Positions 22,049 through 30,895 are shown, counted from the first letter of the stretch. The stretch is DNA of 64,000 nt from Stakelama pacifica (GCF_004361835.1 NZ_SNWD01000006.1:124001-188000), one strand, 5' to 3'. Made by a program: numbers and translations. The notes: generated by a model not told the origin, from the letters alone.

Positions 22049-22624
22049 ATGACCGAAACCCATGCGCTCCCCGACCGCCGCGCGCGTCTGCGCGCCTTTG
22101 TCCGGCTGAAGCTGGAGGCGCGGATGCTGCGCGGGGTGCTGATCCTCGCGCTCATCGGCATTGCCGCGCTCGGCTTCGGCTGGTGGCATCGCGCGCATGC
22201 GGTCGAACAGGTGCCGCTGGGGCGCGGCGTGGCGGGGGTCGATCCCGCCATTGCCGCCGCTGAACGCCCGGTGCGTCAGCTCCGCCCCACCCCGATGGAG
22301 ACGCTGCGCAGCATCGGCCGTTCGATGGGCATGGGCAAGGCAAGCCATTACGGCCCGGGTCTTGCCGGCAACCCCACCGCAAGCGGCGAAATCTTCAATC
22401 CCCGAAAGCTCACCGCCGCCCACCGCACATTGCCGCTGGGCAGCCGGGTGCGCGTCATCAATCCGCGCAACGGGCAAAGCGTGGTGGTGCGGATCAACGA
22501 TCGCGGCCCCTTTGTCGCGGGCCGGGTGATCGACCTTTCCACCGCAGCCGCCCGCCGGATCGGCCTGATGCAGCAGGGCGTCGGGCGAGTCGAATTGCGT
22601 CTGCTGATCGGCGAATCCGTCTGA
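22049..22624 (+). CDS. RlpA-like double-psi beta-barrel protein, membrane-anchored
   Basis: The 191-residue protein has a cytoplasmic basic N-terminus, one transmembrane helix (about 29-47, VLILALIGIAALGFGWW) and a C-terminal RlpA-like DPBB domain (about 105-188: GKASHYGPGLAGNPTASGE, LPLGSRVRVINP, VVVRINDRGPFVAGRVIDLS). RlpA-type proteins act on glycan strands at the septum, and the Asp of NDRGP and His of KASHYG or TAAHR are the lytic transglycosylase-site equivalents. No SPOR domain is present. A smaller paralogue follows 107 bp downstream. Confidence 0.88.
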   Translation: MTETHALPDRRARLRAFVRLKLEARMLRGVLILALIGIAALGFGWWHRAHAVEQVPLGRGVAGVDPAIAAAERPVRQLRPTPMETLRSIGRSMGMGKASHYGPGLAGNPTASGEIFNPRKLTAAHRTLPLGSRVRVINPRNGQSVVVRINDRGPFVAGRVIDLSTAAARRIGLMQQGVGRVELRLLIGESV

Positions 22625-22731
22625 TCGTCGGGCGGACGGGGCAACTGATCGCGTTTCGAAAGCGAAACGCTTGGCGAGCCCCTCCGCGCGTCTAAAACAC
22701 CGCCATCGTCAACGGCGGGGTATTTCCAGCG

Positions 22732-23130
22732 ATGCGTTACTGGATCGGGCTAGCTGCATTCGCGCTTTCGTCACCGGCATGGGCAGGCGACGTCTCCGGC
22801 ATCGACACAGCGATACCCGTTTCAACCGCATCCACCGAAATAGGTTCCGGGATGGCAAGCTGGTTCGGCGACGAAATCGCCGGACAGCGTACCGCCAGCG
22901 GCGCGACCTGCGACCCCGATCAGCTTACCGCTGCGCATCGCAACCTGCCCTTCGGCAGCAAGGTGCTGGTGACCAATTTGTCGAACGGCAAGGAGGTCGT
23001 CGTCACCATCACCGATCGGGGGCCTTATGCGCGCGGTCGCCTGATCGATTTATCCCGTGCCGCTGCCGAAGAAATCGGCCTTAAATCACAGGGGCATGGC
23101 GAGGTTTCGCTGGCGCTGGTCAGCAACTGA
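22732..23130 (+). CDS. Secreted RlpA-like double-psi beta-barrel protein
   Basis: This 132-residue protein consists of a cleavable signal peptide (RYWIGLAAFALSSPAWAG) and an RlpA-like domain: GMASWFGDEIAGQRTASG, LTAAHRNLPFGSKVLVTNL, VTITDRGPYARGRLIDLSRA. The domain matches the upstream neighbour block by block, so the pair is a tandem duplication that has diverged in anchoring: a membrane helix in the first, free export in the second. Presumably periplasmic and acting on peptidoglycan. A GTCGGGG/CCCCGAC hairpin lies at 23138-23158 after the stop but lacks a T run. Confidence 0.87.
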   Translation: MRYWIGLAAFALSSPAWAGDVSGIDTAIPVSTASTEIGSGMASWFGDEIAGQRTASGATCDPDQLTAAHRNLPFGSKVLVTNLSNGKEVVVTITDRGPYARGRLIDLSRAAAEEIGLKSQGHGEVSLALVSN

Positions 23131-23186
23131 TCGCGCCGTCGGGGGAACGATCCCCGACAACAAAGGTTGACCGTTACGCTGGTGCA

Positions 23187-25880
23187 ATGCAGCAAATGGA
23201 ACCTATGGCTACCTTACCCCCCATCACGAACAATCCCGACATCCGCTTTCTGGGTCGCGTCCTTGGCGACGTGATTCGTGACTATGGCGGCGAAGCGCTG
23301 TTCAAGCGGATCGAATATATCCGTTCGACCTCGGTCGACCGGCATCGCGGCATTGCGGGGGCGGATGCGATCGATCCGGGCCTCGACCGGCTGACGCTCG
23401 ACGAAACGCTCGATTTCACGCGCGGCTTCATGCTGTTTTCGATGCTCGCCAATCTGGCCGAGGACCGGCAGGGCGTGTCCGCCGAACAGGATGCCGATGT
23501 CGCCCATGCGCTGGAAAAGCTGAAGGCCGACGGGATCGACCATGATGCGGTGATGGGCCTGCTCGGCGCGGCGCTGATCGTGCCGGTGCTTACCGCCCAC
23601 CCGACCGAGGTGCGGCGCAAGAGCATGATCGACCATCGCAACCGAATCGCCGAGCTGATGCTGATGCGCGATGCGGGTGAGGAAGAAACGCCCGAGGGCG
23701 ACCGCGTCGATGACGCGATCCTGCGCCAGATCGCGCTGCTGTGGCAGACCCGCGTGCTGCGCAACGAGCGCTTGTTCGTGACCGATGAGGTCGAAACCGC
23801 GCTGTCCTATATGCGCGATGTGTTCCTGCCGGTTCTGCCCGCGCTCTATGCCCGCTGGGACCGCGCGCTGGGTCAGCGCGTGCCCTCCTTCCTGAAGCCG
23901 GGAAGCTGGATCGGTGGCGACCGCGACGGCAATCCCTTCGTCACTGCCGATTCGCTGCGCTATGCGATGGCGCGCGCGGGCGAGACGGTGATCGTCCATT
24001 ATCTCGATTCGCTCCATTCGCTGGGCGCTGAGCTTTCCATCTCGACGCGTCAGGTGCCCGTCGATGATGCCGTGCTTGCGCTTGCCGAAGCGAGCGGCGA
24101 TGATTCGCTCAGCCGCGAAGACGAACCCTATCGCCGCGCGATCGGCGGCATTTACGCGCGCCTGTCCGCCACGCATGAAAAGCTGACCGGCAAGAAGCCG
24201 CCGCTTCCCTCTCAGCTCTCGGGCGAACCCTATGCCGATCCGGGCGAGCTTCGCGCCGATCTGGTGACGCTGGCGCGTGGGCTCGCCGCCAATAGCGGAA
24301 GCTCACTGCCCTCGGGCGGGGCGCTCGGTCGGCTGATCCGCGCGGTCGAGACGTTCGGCTTCCACCTCGCCACGCTCGATATGCGGCAGAACAGCGCAGT
24401 GCATGAGCGCGTCGTTGCCGAACTCCTCAAATCCGCCGGCGTCGAAAGCGATTATGCTGCGCTGGGCGAAGATGCGCGCGTCGAATTGCTGCGCCGCGAA
24501 CTCGCCAGCGCGCGCCCGCTGACCAGCCCCTATGCAGAATATTCGGAAGAGACGGCCAAGGAATTGGCGATCCTCCATGCCGCGGCAGAGGCGCATGCGA
24601 TTTATGGCCGGGGCAGCATCACCCAATATGTGATTTCGATGGCGACGTCGGTATCCGACCTGCTCGAAGTCAATCTGCTGCTCAAAGAGGCGGGCCTCTA
24701 TATTCCGGGCGAACCGGCGCAGGCGCATGTCATGGCGGTGCCGCTGTTCGAAACCGTCGCTGACCTCGAAGCCGCACCTGATGTCATGCGCGCCTATTTC
24801 GGCCTTCCCGAAATCGCCGCAATCGCAAAGGCGCGCGGGCATCAGGAAGTGATGATCGGCTATTCCGATTCGAACAAGGATGGGGGCTATCTGACCTCGA
24901 CCTGGCAGCTTGCGCGCGGATCGGCAGCGCTCGCCCCGGTGTTCGAAGAAGCCGGAATCGGCATCCAGCTGTTCCACGGGCGCGGCGGCGCGGTGGGACG
25001 CGGCGGCGGATCGGCCTTTTCCGCGATCAAGGCGCAGCCTCCCGGCACGGTCAACGGCCGCATCCGCATCACCGAACAGGGTGAGGTGATCGCCGCGAAA
25101 TATGGGACCGAGGCAAGCGCCAAGACCAATCTGGAAGCCATCACGTCGGCGACGTTGCTCACCAGCCTTGAACCCGAACGGCTGAGCGACAAGGATTATG
25201 CCCGCTTTGCCGGTGCGATGGACCAGCTTTCCGATACCGCGTTCAAAGCCTATCGCGGGCTGGTCTATGAAACTGAGGGCTTCCGGACGTTCTTTCGCCA
25301 GATGACCCCGATCACCGAGATTTCGGGGCTGAAAATCGGGTCGCGCCCGGCCAGCCGCAAGAAATCCGACGCAATTGAGGATCTGCGCGCGATTCCGTGG
25401 GTCTTTTCCTGGGCGCAGGCGCGCGTGATGCTGCCCGGCTGGTACGGCGTGGGGCAGGCGATCGATGCGTTCGAAGATAAGGGCCTGCTGCGCGAGATGG
25501 CCGAAGCCTGGCCGCTGTTCGTCGCGACGCTCGAAAATATGGAGATGGTGCTCGCCAAATCGGACATGGGCATCGCTGCGCGCTATGCCCAGCTGGTCGA
25601 GGATGAAGAGCGCCGCGAGCATATTTTCGGTCGCATCCGCGATGCATGGCATCTGACGCAGGACGGACTTCTCAGCACCACGCGCCAGACCCGGCTGCTG
25701 CACAAACATCCGGCGCTCGAAACCTCGATCCGGCTGCGTTTGCCCTATATCGAGCCGCTCAACCTGCTCCAGATCGAGCTGCTCAAGCGGCACCGCGCGG
25801 GCGAAGAGGATGAACGGATCGGCGAGGGCATCCTCCTGTCGATCAACGCGATCGCCACCGCGCTGCGCAATTCGGGCTGA
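23187..25880 (+). CDS. ppc: Phosphoenolpyruvate carboxylase
   Basis: Ppc makes oxaloacetate from phosphoenolpyruvate and bicarbonate, refilling the TCA cycle. The 897-residue enzyme shows VLTAHPTEVRRKSM (catalytic His about residue 140), GGDRDGNPFV, LDMRQNSAVHE, MIGYSDSNKDGGYLTS, LFHGRGGAVGRGGG and the C-terminal end with an ...NAIATALRNSG finish, all standard. Start ATG 23187 is used; ATGs at 23199 and 23208 are also possible since the first residues (MQQMEPM) are not conserved. It is transcribed alone. Two palindromes lie directly downstream. Confidence 0.96.
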   Translation: MQQMEPMATLPPITNNPDIRFLGRVLGDVIRDYGGEALFKRIEYIRSTSVDRHRGIAGADAIDPGLDRLTLDETLDFTRGFMLFSMLANLAEDRQGVSAEQDADVAHALEKLKADGIDHDAVMGLLGAALIVPVLTAHPTEVRRKSMIDHRNRIAELMLMRDAGEEETPEGDRVDDAILRQIALLWQTRVLRNERLFVTDEVETALSYMRDVFLPVLPALYARWDRALGQRVPSFLKPGSWIGGDRDGNPFVTADSLRYAMARAGETVIVHYLDSLHSLGAELSISTRQVPVDDAVLALAEASGDDSLSREDEPYRRAIGGIYARLSATHEKLTGKKPPLPSQLSGEPYADPGELRADLVTLARGLAANSGSSLPSGGALGRLIRAVETFGFHLATLDMRQNSAVHERVVAELLKSAGVESDYAALGEDARVELLRRELASARPLTSPYAEYSEETAKELAILHAAAEAHAIYGRGSITQYVISMATSVSDLLEVNLLLKEAGLYIPGEPAQAHVMAVPLFETVADLEAAPDVMRAYFGLPEIAAIAKARGHQEVMIGYSDSNKDGGYLTSTWQLARGSAALAPVFEEAGIGIQLFHGRGGAVGRGGGSAFSAIKAQPPGTVNGRIRITEQGEVIAAKYGTEASAKTNLEAITSATLLTSLEPERLSDKDYARFAGAMDQLSDTAFKAYRGLVYETEGFRTFFRQMTPITEISGLKIGSRPASRKKSDAIEDLRAIPWVFSWAQARVMLPGWYGVGQAIDAFEDKGLLREMAEAWPLFVATLENMEMVLAKSDMGIAARYAQLVEDEERREHIFGRIRDAWHLTQDGLLSTTRQTRLLHKHPALETSIRLRLPYIEPLNLLQIELLKRHRAGEEDERIGEGILLSINAIATALRNSG

Positions 25881-25889
25881 CCCGTCGTA

Positions 25890-25969
25890 CTGTATTGCAA
25901 TGGCAATACAGTTGCGATAGAAACGGGCGGTTCCCCAGGAACGGTTTGCGATCTGATTGTATCAGATCG
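25890..25969. other. Two perfect palindromes downstream of ppc
   Basis: CTGTATTGC-AATG-GCAATACAG (25890-25911) and CGATCTGAT-TGT-ATCAGATCG (25949-25969) each have 9-bp perfect arms. Neither has a U-run on the plus strand, so they are weak as intrinsic terminators. They lie 83-162 bp before the next plus-strand gene and could be operators. Confidence 0.6.
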
Positions 25970-26051
25970 ACCGCTCTGGATTGTTGTTCTGACGCATTTT
26001 CTGAACAGTCAGGTGATTCCGGCTGACTGGAAAATGCGCAAGGAGCCGCCG

Positions 26052-26507
26052 ATGCCCGATGAAATGCTTGCGCCGCGTCGCAACGACACGCTGACCCCCG
26101 AAACGCTGCCAAGGGCCGAACGGCCTTCGCCGGTGCTTCAGCGGCTGCATGCGCTGGTGGCAAAGGGCTATCGCCCCACGCTCGGCGTCGGCGACAATAT
26201 CGATTCGATCGTGCTTCGCCATCGCGCGCGCACGCCCGATCTGGTGCTGCATGCCGATGGCGTGGTTGAAGGGCTTGGCGGGCGATTGCCTTTCTACAAG
26301 CGCGACCTCAGCCTCGGCGACCCGATCGGCGCGGGCGGCGACGATCAGCAATTGCGCTTCCTCCAGTTGCTTAATGCCGTTCCGCGCGCCTCACTGCGCG
26401 ACCGGACACGCCGCTTCCGGCATCGCTATGTCTATCTGCCGCTCGCCATGGGCGCGATCTGGATGGCCTGTATCGGCCTCACCATGCTGGTGCTCAGCAA
26501 TACGTAA
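26052..26507 (+). CDS. Hypothetical protein with one C-terminal membrane helix
   Basis: The 151-residue product is not recognised as a known family. Residues 1-110 are hydrophilic, including PSPVLQRLHALVAKGYRPTLG and GLGGRLPFYKRDLSLGDPIG. A basic stretch (DRTRRFRHRYVY) precedes one transmembrane helix at about 127-149, giving a predicted N-in tail anchor. ATG 26052 is chosen because AGGAG sits 7 bases before it; upstream ATGs at 26013 and 26034 have no such site. It lies downstream of two palindromes and is followed by a dispersed repeat. Confidence 0.7.
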   Translation: MPDEMLAPRRNDTLTPETLPRAERPSPVLQRLHALVAKGYRPTLGVGDNIDSIVLRHRARTPDLVLHADGVVEGLGGRLPFYKRDLSLGDPIGAGGDDQQLRFLQLLNAVPRASLRDRTRRFRHRYVYLPLAMGAIWMACIGLTMLVLSNT

Positions 26508-26532
26508 GGTGCTGCCGACGTCTCCAATCATT

Positions 26533-26630
26533 GTCATTGCAAGCCCCGAAGGGGCGCGGCAATCCAGATACGCGCGGGTGAAAATCGACCGCGGCTGGAT
26601 CGCCGCGTCGTTACGCTCCTCGCGATGACG
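26533..26630. repeat. Dispersed palindromic repeat, copy 2
   Basis: The outer arms GTCATTGCAAG and CTCGCGATGACG are inverted, with the inner GCAATCCAG / CTGGATCGC pair shared with the copies at 12412 and 33565. It lies between the hypothetical gene and the convergent thioesterase gene. Confidence 0.75.
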
Positions 26631-26688
26631 CAAAATTCCCTGAGTCGGATTTATCGAAGGTTAAGATCGCAGCCCGGCCGCACCGGCT

Positions 26689-27084
26689 TCACCGCTCCAG
26701 GAACAGCCCGGCAATATCGTCGCGAATCCGGCAGAGTCGCCCGCTCGCCCGGTCGATCATCGCCCAGGTGGTGCGCGCCTCGACCTTCACTGAGCCGTCC
26801 TCCCCGGTAAAGCGCATCAGCCGGTCGAACCGCGCGCCGCGCGGCGCATCCTCGACCCAGGTTTCGGCGGTCACCGTCTGACCCGCCTGAACATTGCCGC
26901 GATAATCGATCTCATGCCGGGTGATGACCCAGAAATAGCGTTCGACAAACTCGGCAGGCGCGACTGCCTCCCAATGCGCGACAGCGACGTCCTGAATCCA
27001 CTGGACCCAGACCGCATTGTTGACATGGCCCAGCACATCGATGTGCTCGGGCCGGGCGGTGATCTGACGAGTGAAACGCTTCAT
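26689..27084 (-). CDS. Acyl-CoA thioesterase of the 4HBT hotdog family
   Basis: The 131-residue hotdog-fold protein shows the 4-hydroxybenzoyl-CoA thioesterase-like signature ITARPEHIDVLGHVNNAVWVQWIQ near the N-terminus (Asp and His-Val-Asn motif), then HEIDYRGNVQAGQTVTAETW and a VKVEARTTWAMID strand. It probably cleaves acyl-CoA thioesters; the acyl chain cannot be predicted. An upstream in-frame ATG at 27141 would add 19 residues outside the hotdog domain, so MKRFTRQITARP at 27084 is preferred. It is transcribed alone, divergent from the glycine-zipper gene. Confidence 0.85.
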   Translation of the reverse strand: MKRFTRQITARPEHIDVLGHVNNAVWVQWIQDVAVAHWEAVAPAEFVERYFWVITRHEIDYRGNVQAGQTVTAETWVEDAPRGARFDRLMRFTGEDGSVKVEARTTWAMIDRASGRLCRIRDDIAGLFLER

Positions 27085-27190
27085 CGCAGTTAGTCTAGCG
27101 TAGGCGAATACTGAACGAAACGTTGTTTTGCGTTCATGCAACCGCCGATACGCATCATGGTTATTCTTTCCGCAAATAGGGAGATACCAG

Positions 27191-27550
27191 ATGCGTAGTT
27201 TGATTCTCGGCCTGACCGCCGCAACACTGACCGTTCCGGCAATGCCCGCAATCGCGCGCGATCATCATGGTCATGGACGTCACCAGCATTATAATCCCGA
27301 AGCCCATTATCGGCGCGGCGAACCGATCCGAGTGACCCGCAACACCCGCGTCTATCGCGGCGACAATGGCCGTTATTATTGCCGCCGCCCCGACGGCACA
27401 ACCGGCCTGATCATCGGCGCGGCCGCTGGCGGCGTGCTGGGCAATATGCTGGGCAAAGGCGATTCGAAGCTGCTGACGACGGTTATCGGCGGCGCGGCGG
27501 GCGGTCTGCTGGGTCGCGAGATCGAACGCGGCAATGTGACCTGCCGCTAA
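27191..27550 (+). CDS. Glycine-zipper 2TM domain protein, exported
   Basis: This 119-residue protein starts with a signal peptide (RSLILGLTAATLTVPAMPAIA), followed by a His/Arg-rich segment (DHHGHGRHQHYNPEAHYRRG) and a tandem glycine zipper (TGLIIGAAAGGVLGNMLG and TTVIGGAAGGLLGREIERG). Such zippers insert into or associate with the outer membrane or periplasmic face; family members resemble SlyB/OsmB-type lipoproteins, though no lipobox Cys is present. Two Cys (in YYCRRPDG and the last-but-one residue) could pair. Start ATG 27191 follows a Shine-Dalgarno AGGGAG. Confidence 0.82.
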   Translation: MRSLILGLTAATLTVPAMPAIARDHHGHGRHQHYNPEAHYRRGEPIRVTRNTRVYRGDNGRYYCRRPDGTTGLIIGAAAGGVLGNMLGKGDSKLLTTVIGGAAGGLLGREIERGNVTCR

Positions 27551-27644
27551 AAGCACAGCGATCCGACAGCGACTCACTTGAGCCCTTCCCCTTCAGGGGA
27601 GGGGTTGAGGTGGGGCAAGCGGCGGTCCCGACGGGGCCGCCGTT

Positions 27645-28409
27645 TCATGACGCCCGGCACGGGAGCGGCGCCGCGTCCGGGCGCGAAAACGTCACCCGGT
27701 CGCCCTTACCGCGAAGCACATAGCCGCCCGACCGATACAGAATACCGGACGCGACCGGCTGCGCCTTCAGCGTCGCGATCGCCTTGCCCTTCGATCCGAT
27801 GACCACCTCGTTGCTCACCGGATCAAACGTCGCGCTGAAGCGGCTGCCGTCGATACAATCGAGCGTGCGCGTCACCGCTTCTGCCGGCTGATCGCTCCCC
27901 TCCGGCCGGGTAACGAAATCGATATTCGCGATCCGCCAGTCGGCATGGTTCGCGGCGCGCAGTACCGCCTGCCCTTCGCGTCGGATCTGCGTTCCGTCCG
28001 CGTCGGTCGCGATCAGGATCAGCGGGATTGCGACACGCAGCGCGCCCTCGCCGTCGGGCCGGGGGGCACCCGGCGTACCCATATCGACGCGGAACGCAGC
28101 ATAGCGATCGACCATATCGCCGAAACGCTGCCCATTGTCGGCCTGTGGCTGCCACAGCGCCTGCGCATCTCCGGCATCGCCGGTCGCGATCAGCGCAAAA
28201 TAACGCTGCAATATTCCCGCCGCCGCCTTTGCCGCTTGCTCATCTTCACGCGAAAGCTCCGGTGCCTGACTGCCGTTTCCCGGCGCGCTCACCACCGGCT
28301 CGGCCGACATGGCGTTCCCGCCATGGGCGCGGTTTTGGCCGTTTTCCGATGGCCCACCGCATCCGGCGAGAAGCATCGCCGCCGCTCCGCATACAATCGC
28401 CGCGCGCAT
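27645..28409 (-). CDS. Lipoprotein with C-terminal MliC-like domain
   Basis: The 254-residue protein has a type II signal peptide with lipobox LLAGC (Cys17). The middle (about 60-165) resembles the neighbouring lipoprotein: AAGILQRYFALIATGDAGDAQALWQ. The C-terminal 70 residues match the pattern of the MliC lysozyme-inhibitor fold: DCIDGSRFSATFD, then ATLKAQPVASGILYRSGGYVLRGKGDRVTF and a terminal Cys. MliC proteins inhibit c-type lysozyme at the cell surface; that role is inferred from the domain pattern only. It is the second gene of a two-gene minus-strand operon, 3 bp after its partner. Confidence 0.75.
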   Translation of the reverse strand: MRAAIVCGAAAMLLAGCGGPSENGQNRAHGGNAMSAEPVVSAPGNGSQAPELSREDEQAAKAAAGILQRYFALIATGDAGDAQALWQPQADNGQRFGDMVDRYAAFRVDMGTPGAPRPDGEGALRVAIPLILIATDADGTQIRREGQAVLRAANHADWRIANIDFVTRPEGSDQPAEAVTRTLDCIDGSRFSATFDPVSNEVVIGSKGKAIATLKAQPVASGILYRSGGYVLRGKGDRVTFSRPDAAPLPCRAS

Positions 28410-28412
28410 CGC

Positions 28413-29063
28413 TCAGCCTCCGGTCGCGCCCTGCGGCATGTCGATCCGCGCGATATGCCAGCCTGTCCGGTCCTTGCCCGTGCCTTCACCATCGGCGGCA
28501 CTGTGCAGCACCAGCGTCGCTTTGGTGCGGAACGCGCTCGCCCCGCCGCGCAGCGTACCGTGCAGCGTTACCGGCACTTCGATCGTGCGATCGCCCGAAT
28601 CAGTCCCGGTGTTTTGCGGCTCGCCGATATCGGCCTGATAGCTCGAATATTTCTCGAATTGCTGCGCGAATTGCTGCGGGGTGCGGCCCGATGCCCTGCC
28701 GCCGTCTTCCCACAGCTTTTGCGCCTGCTCATATTGGCCCGCGCTGATATAGGCGTAATAACGCTGCACCGTTTCGCGCGCTTCGCGGCCCGGTACCGGC
28801 CCCTGATCGCCCGCCACCGGCTTCGGGATCTGAGCATTCATCAGCATTGCGTCGGCGGCATTGGCGGGCGGTACCGCATTCACCTCGGCCCCGCCGATTG
28901 CGCTCATATTGTCGGGCGAGCGAACATTCTGCGTCACCGTCACTACATCATTGCCAGCGCTCTCATTCGCAGCATTGTCAGGCGAATCCCTGAATTCGCA
29001 CCCGGCAAGCATCAGGCCGGGCAGCAGTGCGAGGATCGGCAGGCGGACGGCGGATCGGGCCAT
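28413..29063 (-). CDS. Lipoprotein of unknown function, paralogue of the downstream lipoprotein
   Basis: The 216-residue product has a lipobox LMLAGC (Cys22), an Asn/Ala-rich linker and a domain with ARETVQRYYAYISAGQYEQAQKLWEDGG followed by FEKYSSYQADIGEP and a beta-rich end. The RYYAYISAGQYEQAQKLW segment aligns with RYFALIATGDAGDAQALW of the next gene, so the two arose by duplication; this copy lacks the MliC-like tail. Probably anchored in the outer membrane facing the periplasm. No function is recognised. Confidence 0.72.
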   Translation of the reverse strand: MARSAVRLPILALLPGLMLAGCEFRDSPDNAANESAGNDVVTVTQNVRSPDNMSAIGGAEVNAVPPANAADAMLMNAQIPKPVAGDQGPVPGREARETVQRYYAYISAGQYEQAQKLWEDGGRASGRTPQQFAQQFEKYSSYQADIGEPQNTGTDSGDRTIEVPVTLHGTLRGGASAFRTKATLVLHSAADGEGTGKDRTGWHIARIDMPQGATGG

Positions 29064-29157
29064 TGCGGGAGGTTCCTTTTGTCGTGAGCGCAGGACCGCC
29101 CGCGCTCACGCCGCAGCATGGCGCGGCGGATCGCGAACGGCAACCGGCTGGTCCGGT

Positions 29158-29499
29158 TTACGGCTTCATCGCCTCGCTTTCGGAATCGGTGCGACCCGAT
29201 TCTCCGGTGCGCCCGGCATCCCAGTCGGCCTGCGCCTCATCTTCGTCACGATCGGCGCGCGTCTGGCGGCGGTCTTCGTCTTCTTCGCCCAGATCGTCGT
29301 CGGTCATGTCGATCGAATCTTCGTCTTCCTCATCCTCGAACGCATGGGTGCGATCGGGGTCGAGATCGGTGATCAGCGATCCGTCGCGCGGTCCGCCGCG
29401 CGTGGTTTCCAGAATCTCGGCGCGCTGGCTTTCGTCATAGCCGCGCTCGTCATAGCCGTCGTCTTCCGGGCCTTGTTCGGGTACTCGGTGGCCGCCCAT
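29158..29499 (-). CDS. Highly acidic, low-complexity hypothetical protein
   Basis: The 113-residue product is dominated by Asp and Glu (runs such as EDEEDEDSIDMTDDDLGEED) with no hydrophobic core or membrane segment, so it should be intrinsically disordered and soluble. AGAAGAGG lies about 7 bases before ATG 29499, which supports real translation. No family is recognised. It is co-directional with the lipoprotein pair downstream and the MFS gene upstream, with gaps of about 90 bp on both sides. Confidence 0.6.
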   Translation of the reverse strand: MGGHRVPEQGPEDDGYDERGYDESQRAEILETTRGGPRDGSLITDLDPDRTHAFEDEEDEDSIDMTDDDLGEEDEDRRQTRADRDEDEAQADWDAGRTGESGRTDSESEAMKP

Positions 29500-29588
29500 A
29501 AATGCCTCTTCTCATTCGGTGCGACAGCAACAGCGCTGTCCCTCATCCGAACGGCGAAGCACCCCATCGCGTTCCCTGAAGCGGGCCC

Positions 29589-30836
29589 TTACCCGGCGGC
29601 GGGCCGGAACAATCGCCCGCGCTCGGCGATCAGGACGATGCCCAGCGCGACCAGCCCCGAAATGACGAACCCGGCATACAGCGGCACGGTGGTCCCGTCA
29701 TATTGCTGCCCGATCCACGCACCGATCAGCGCGCCGCCCATCGTCGCGACAAATCCCTGAAGGCTCGACGCCGTCCCCGCAATCTCGCCCATATGCTCCA
29801 TCGCCATCGACGAGAAATTGGAATTGGCTAGCCCGAAACACGCCATGGCCAGCGCCTGCAGCCCCGCAAAGGTCCAGATATTCTCATATCCCGCCCATGC
29901 GATGGCGAGGTGGATCGCGGAAATGCCGATAAAACCGCACAATGCCGAATGCGAAATCAGCCGCGTTCCGAAATGCATCACGATGCGCGAGTTGAAATAA
30001 TTGCCGACCGCCATGGTCCCGGCGATACAGGCGAAGATGACGACGAGCAGATGCGGCAGGCCGAGCACCTCCGACACGATCTGCTGCACCGATCCGATAA
30101 AGCCGAACAGCGCGCCGGTCAGCAGCGATGCGGCCAGCGTGTATCCCACGGCATAGCGATCGGCGAGCATGAAGCGATAACCGCCGATCAGCCGCCCGAC
30201 GCTCAGCGGCTGCCGCCGTTCGGGGGGAAGCGTTTCGGGCATGCGGACCAGAAACCAGATCGCGACGATCAGGCTGACCAGCGCCACCCCGCCGAAGATG
30301 AAGCGCCAGTTGGCAAAGATCAGCACCAGCTCGCCAAAGCTCGGCGCCAGCACCGGGGCCGCCATGAACACGATAAAGGCAAGGCTCATCACCCGCGCCA
30401 TTGCGCGCCCGGCGAAACAGTCGCGGACCAGCGCGATCGTCACCACCCGCGCCGATGCCACCGCCATCCCGGCGGCGAATCGCCCGATCAGCAGCAGCGT
30501 GAAGCTGCCCGACAGCGCGACGATGACATTGGTCACTGCATAAGCGAGCAGCCCGAAGCCGAGGATCGGGCGCCTCCCGAACCGGTCGGACAGCGGCCCG
30601 TGCGCCAGCTGCGCAATCGCAAAGCCCAGCAGGAAGCTGGTGATAACGAATTGCCGGTCATTCGCTTCCGCCACGCCCAGCGTAGCCCCGATTGCGGGCA
30701 GCGCGGGCAGCATCGAATCGATACCGAGCGCGGTCAGCGCCATCATCGCGGCGATCAGCGCGACGAATTCGGGCAGGGCGATGGGCGGCGCGTCGGCCGA
30801 GGCTTGCGTACGATGTTCCATGGGCAGCGATGCCAT
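29589..30836 (-). CDS. Bcr/CflA-type multidrug efflux MFS transporter
   Basis: The 415-residue, 12-helix drug:H+ antiporter shows family features: LTALGIDSMLPALPAIGATL in helix 1, LAHGPLSDRFGRRPILGFGL (loop 2-3 motif A) and GRFAAGMAVASARVVTIALV (helix 4), plus the APVLAPSFGELVL motif C-like segment in helix 5. It exports small hydrophobic toxins across the inner membrane; the substrate is unknown. Start is taken as ATG 30836 (MASLPMEHRTQ); ATG 30821 is an alternative. The longer frame upstream runs into the divergent lipoprotein promoter and is unlikely. Confidence 0.87.
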   Translation of the reverse strand: MASLPMEHRTQASADAPPIALPEFVALIAAMMALTALGIDSMLPALPAIGATLGVAEANDRQFVITSFLLGFAIAQLAHGPLSDRFGRRPILGFGLLAYAVTNVIVALSGSFTLLLIGRFAAGMAVASARVVTIALVRDCFAGRAMARVMSLAFIVFMAAPVLAPSFGELVLIFANWRFIFGGVALVSLIVAIWFLVRMPETLPPERRQPLSVGRLIGGYRFMLADRYAVGYTLAASLLTGALFGFIGSVQQIVSEVLGLPHLLVVIFACIAGTMAVGNYFNSRIVMHFGTRLISHSALCGFIGISAIHLAIAWAGYENIWTFAGLQALAMACFGLANSNFSSMAMEHMGEIAGTASSLQGFVATMGGALIGAWIGQQYDGTTVPLYAGFVISGLVALGIVLIAERGRLFRPAAG

Positions 30837-30895
30837 GAACGAACTTCGCGCCCGCGTCACCCGCCTTTCGCTTGACGCACACGCCACACCTGTTA

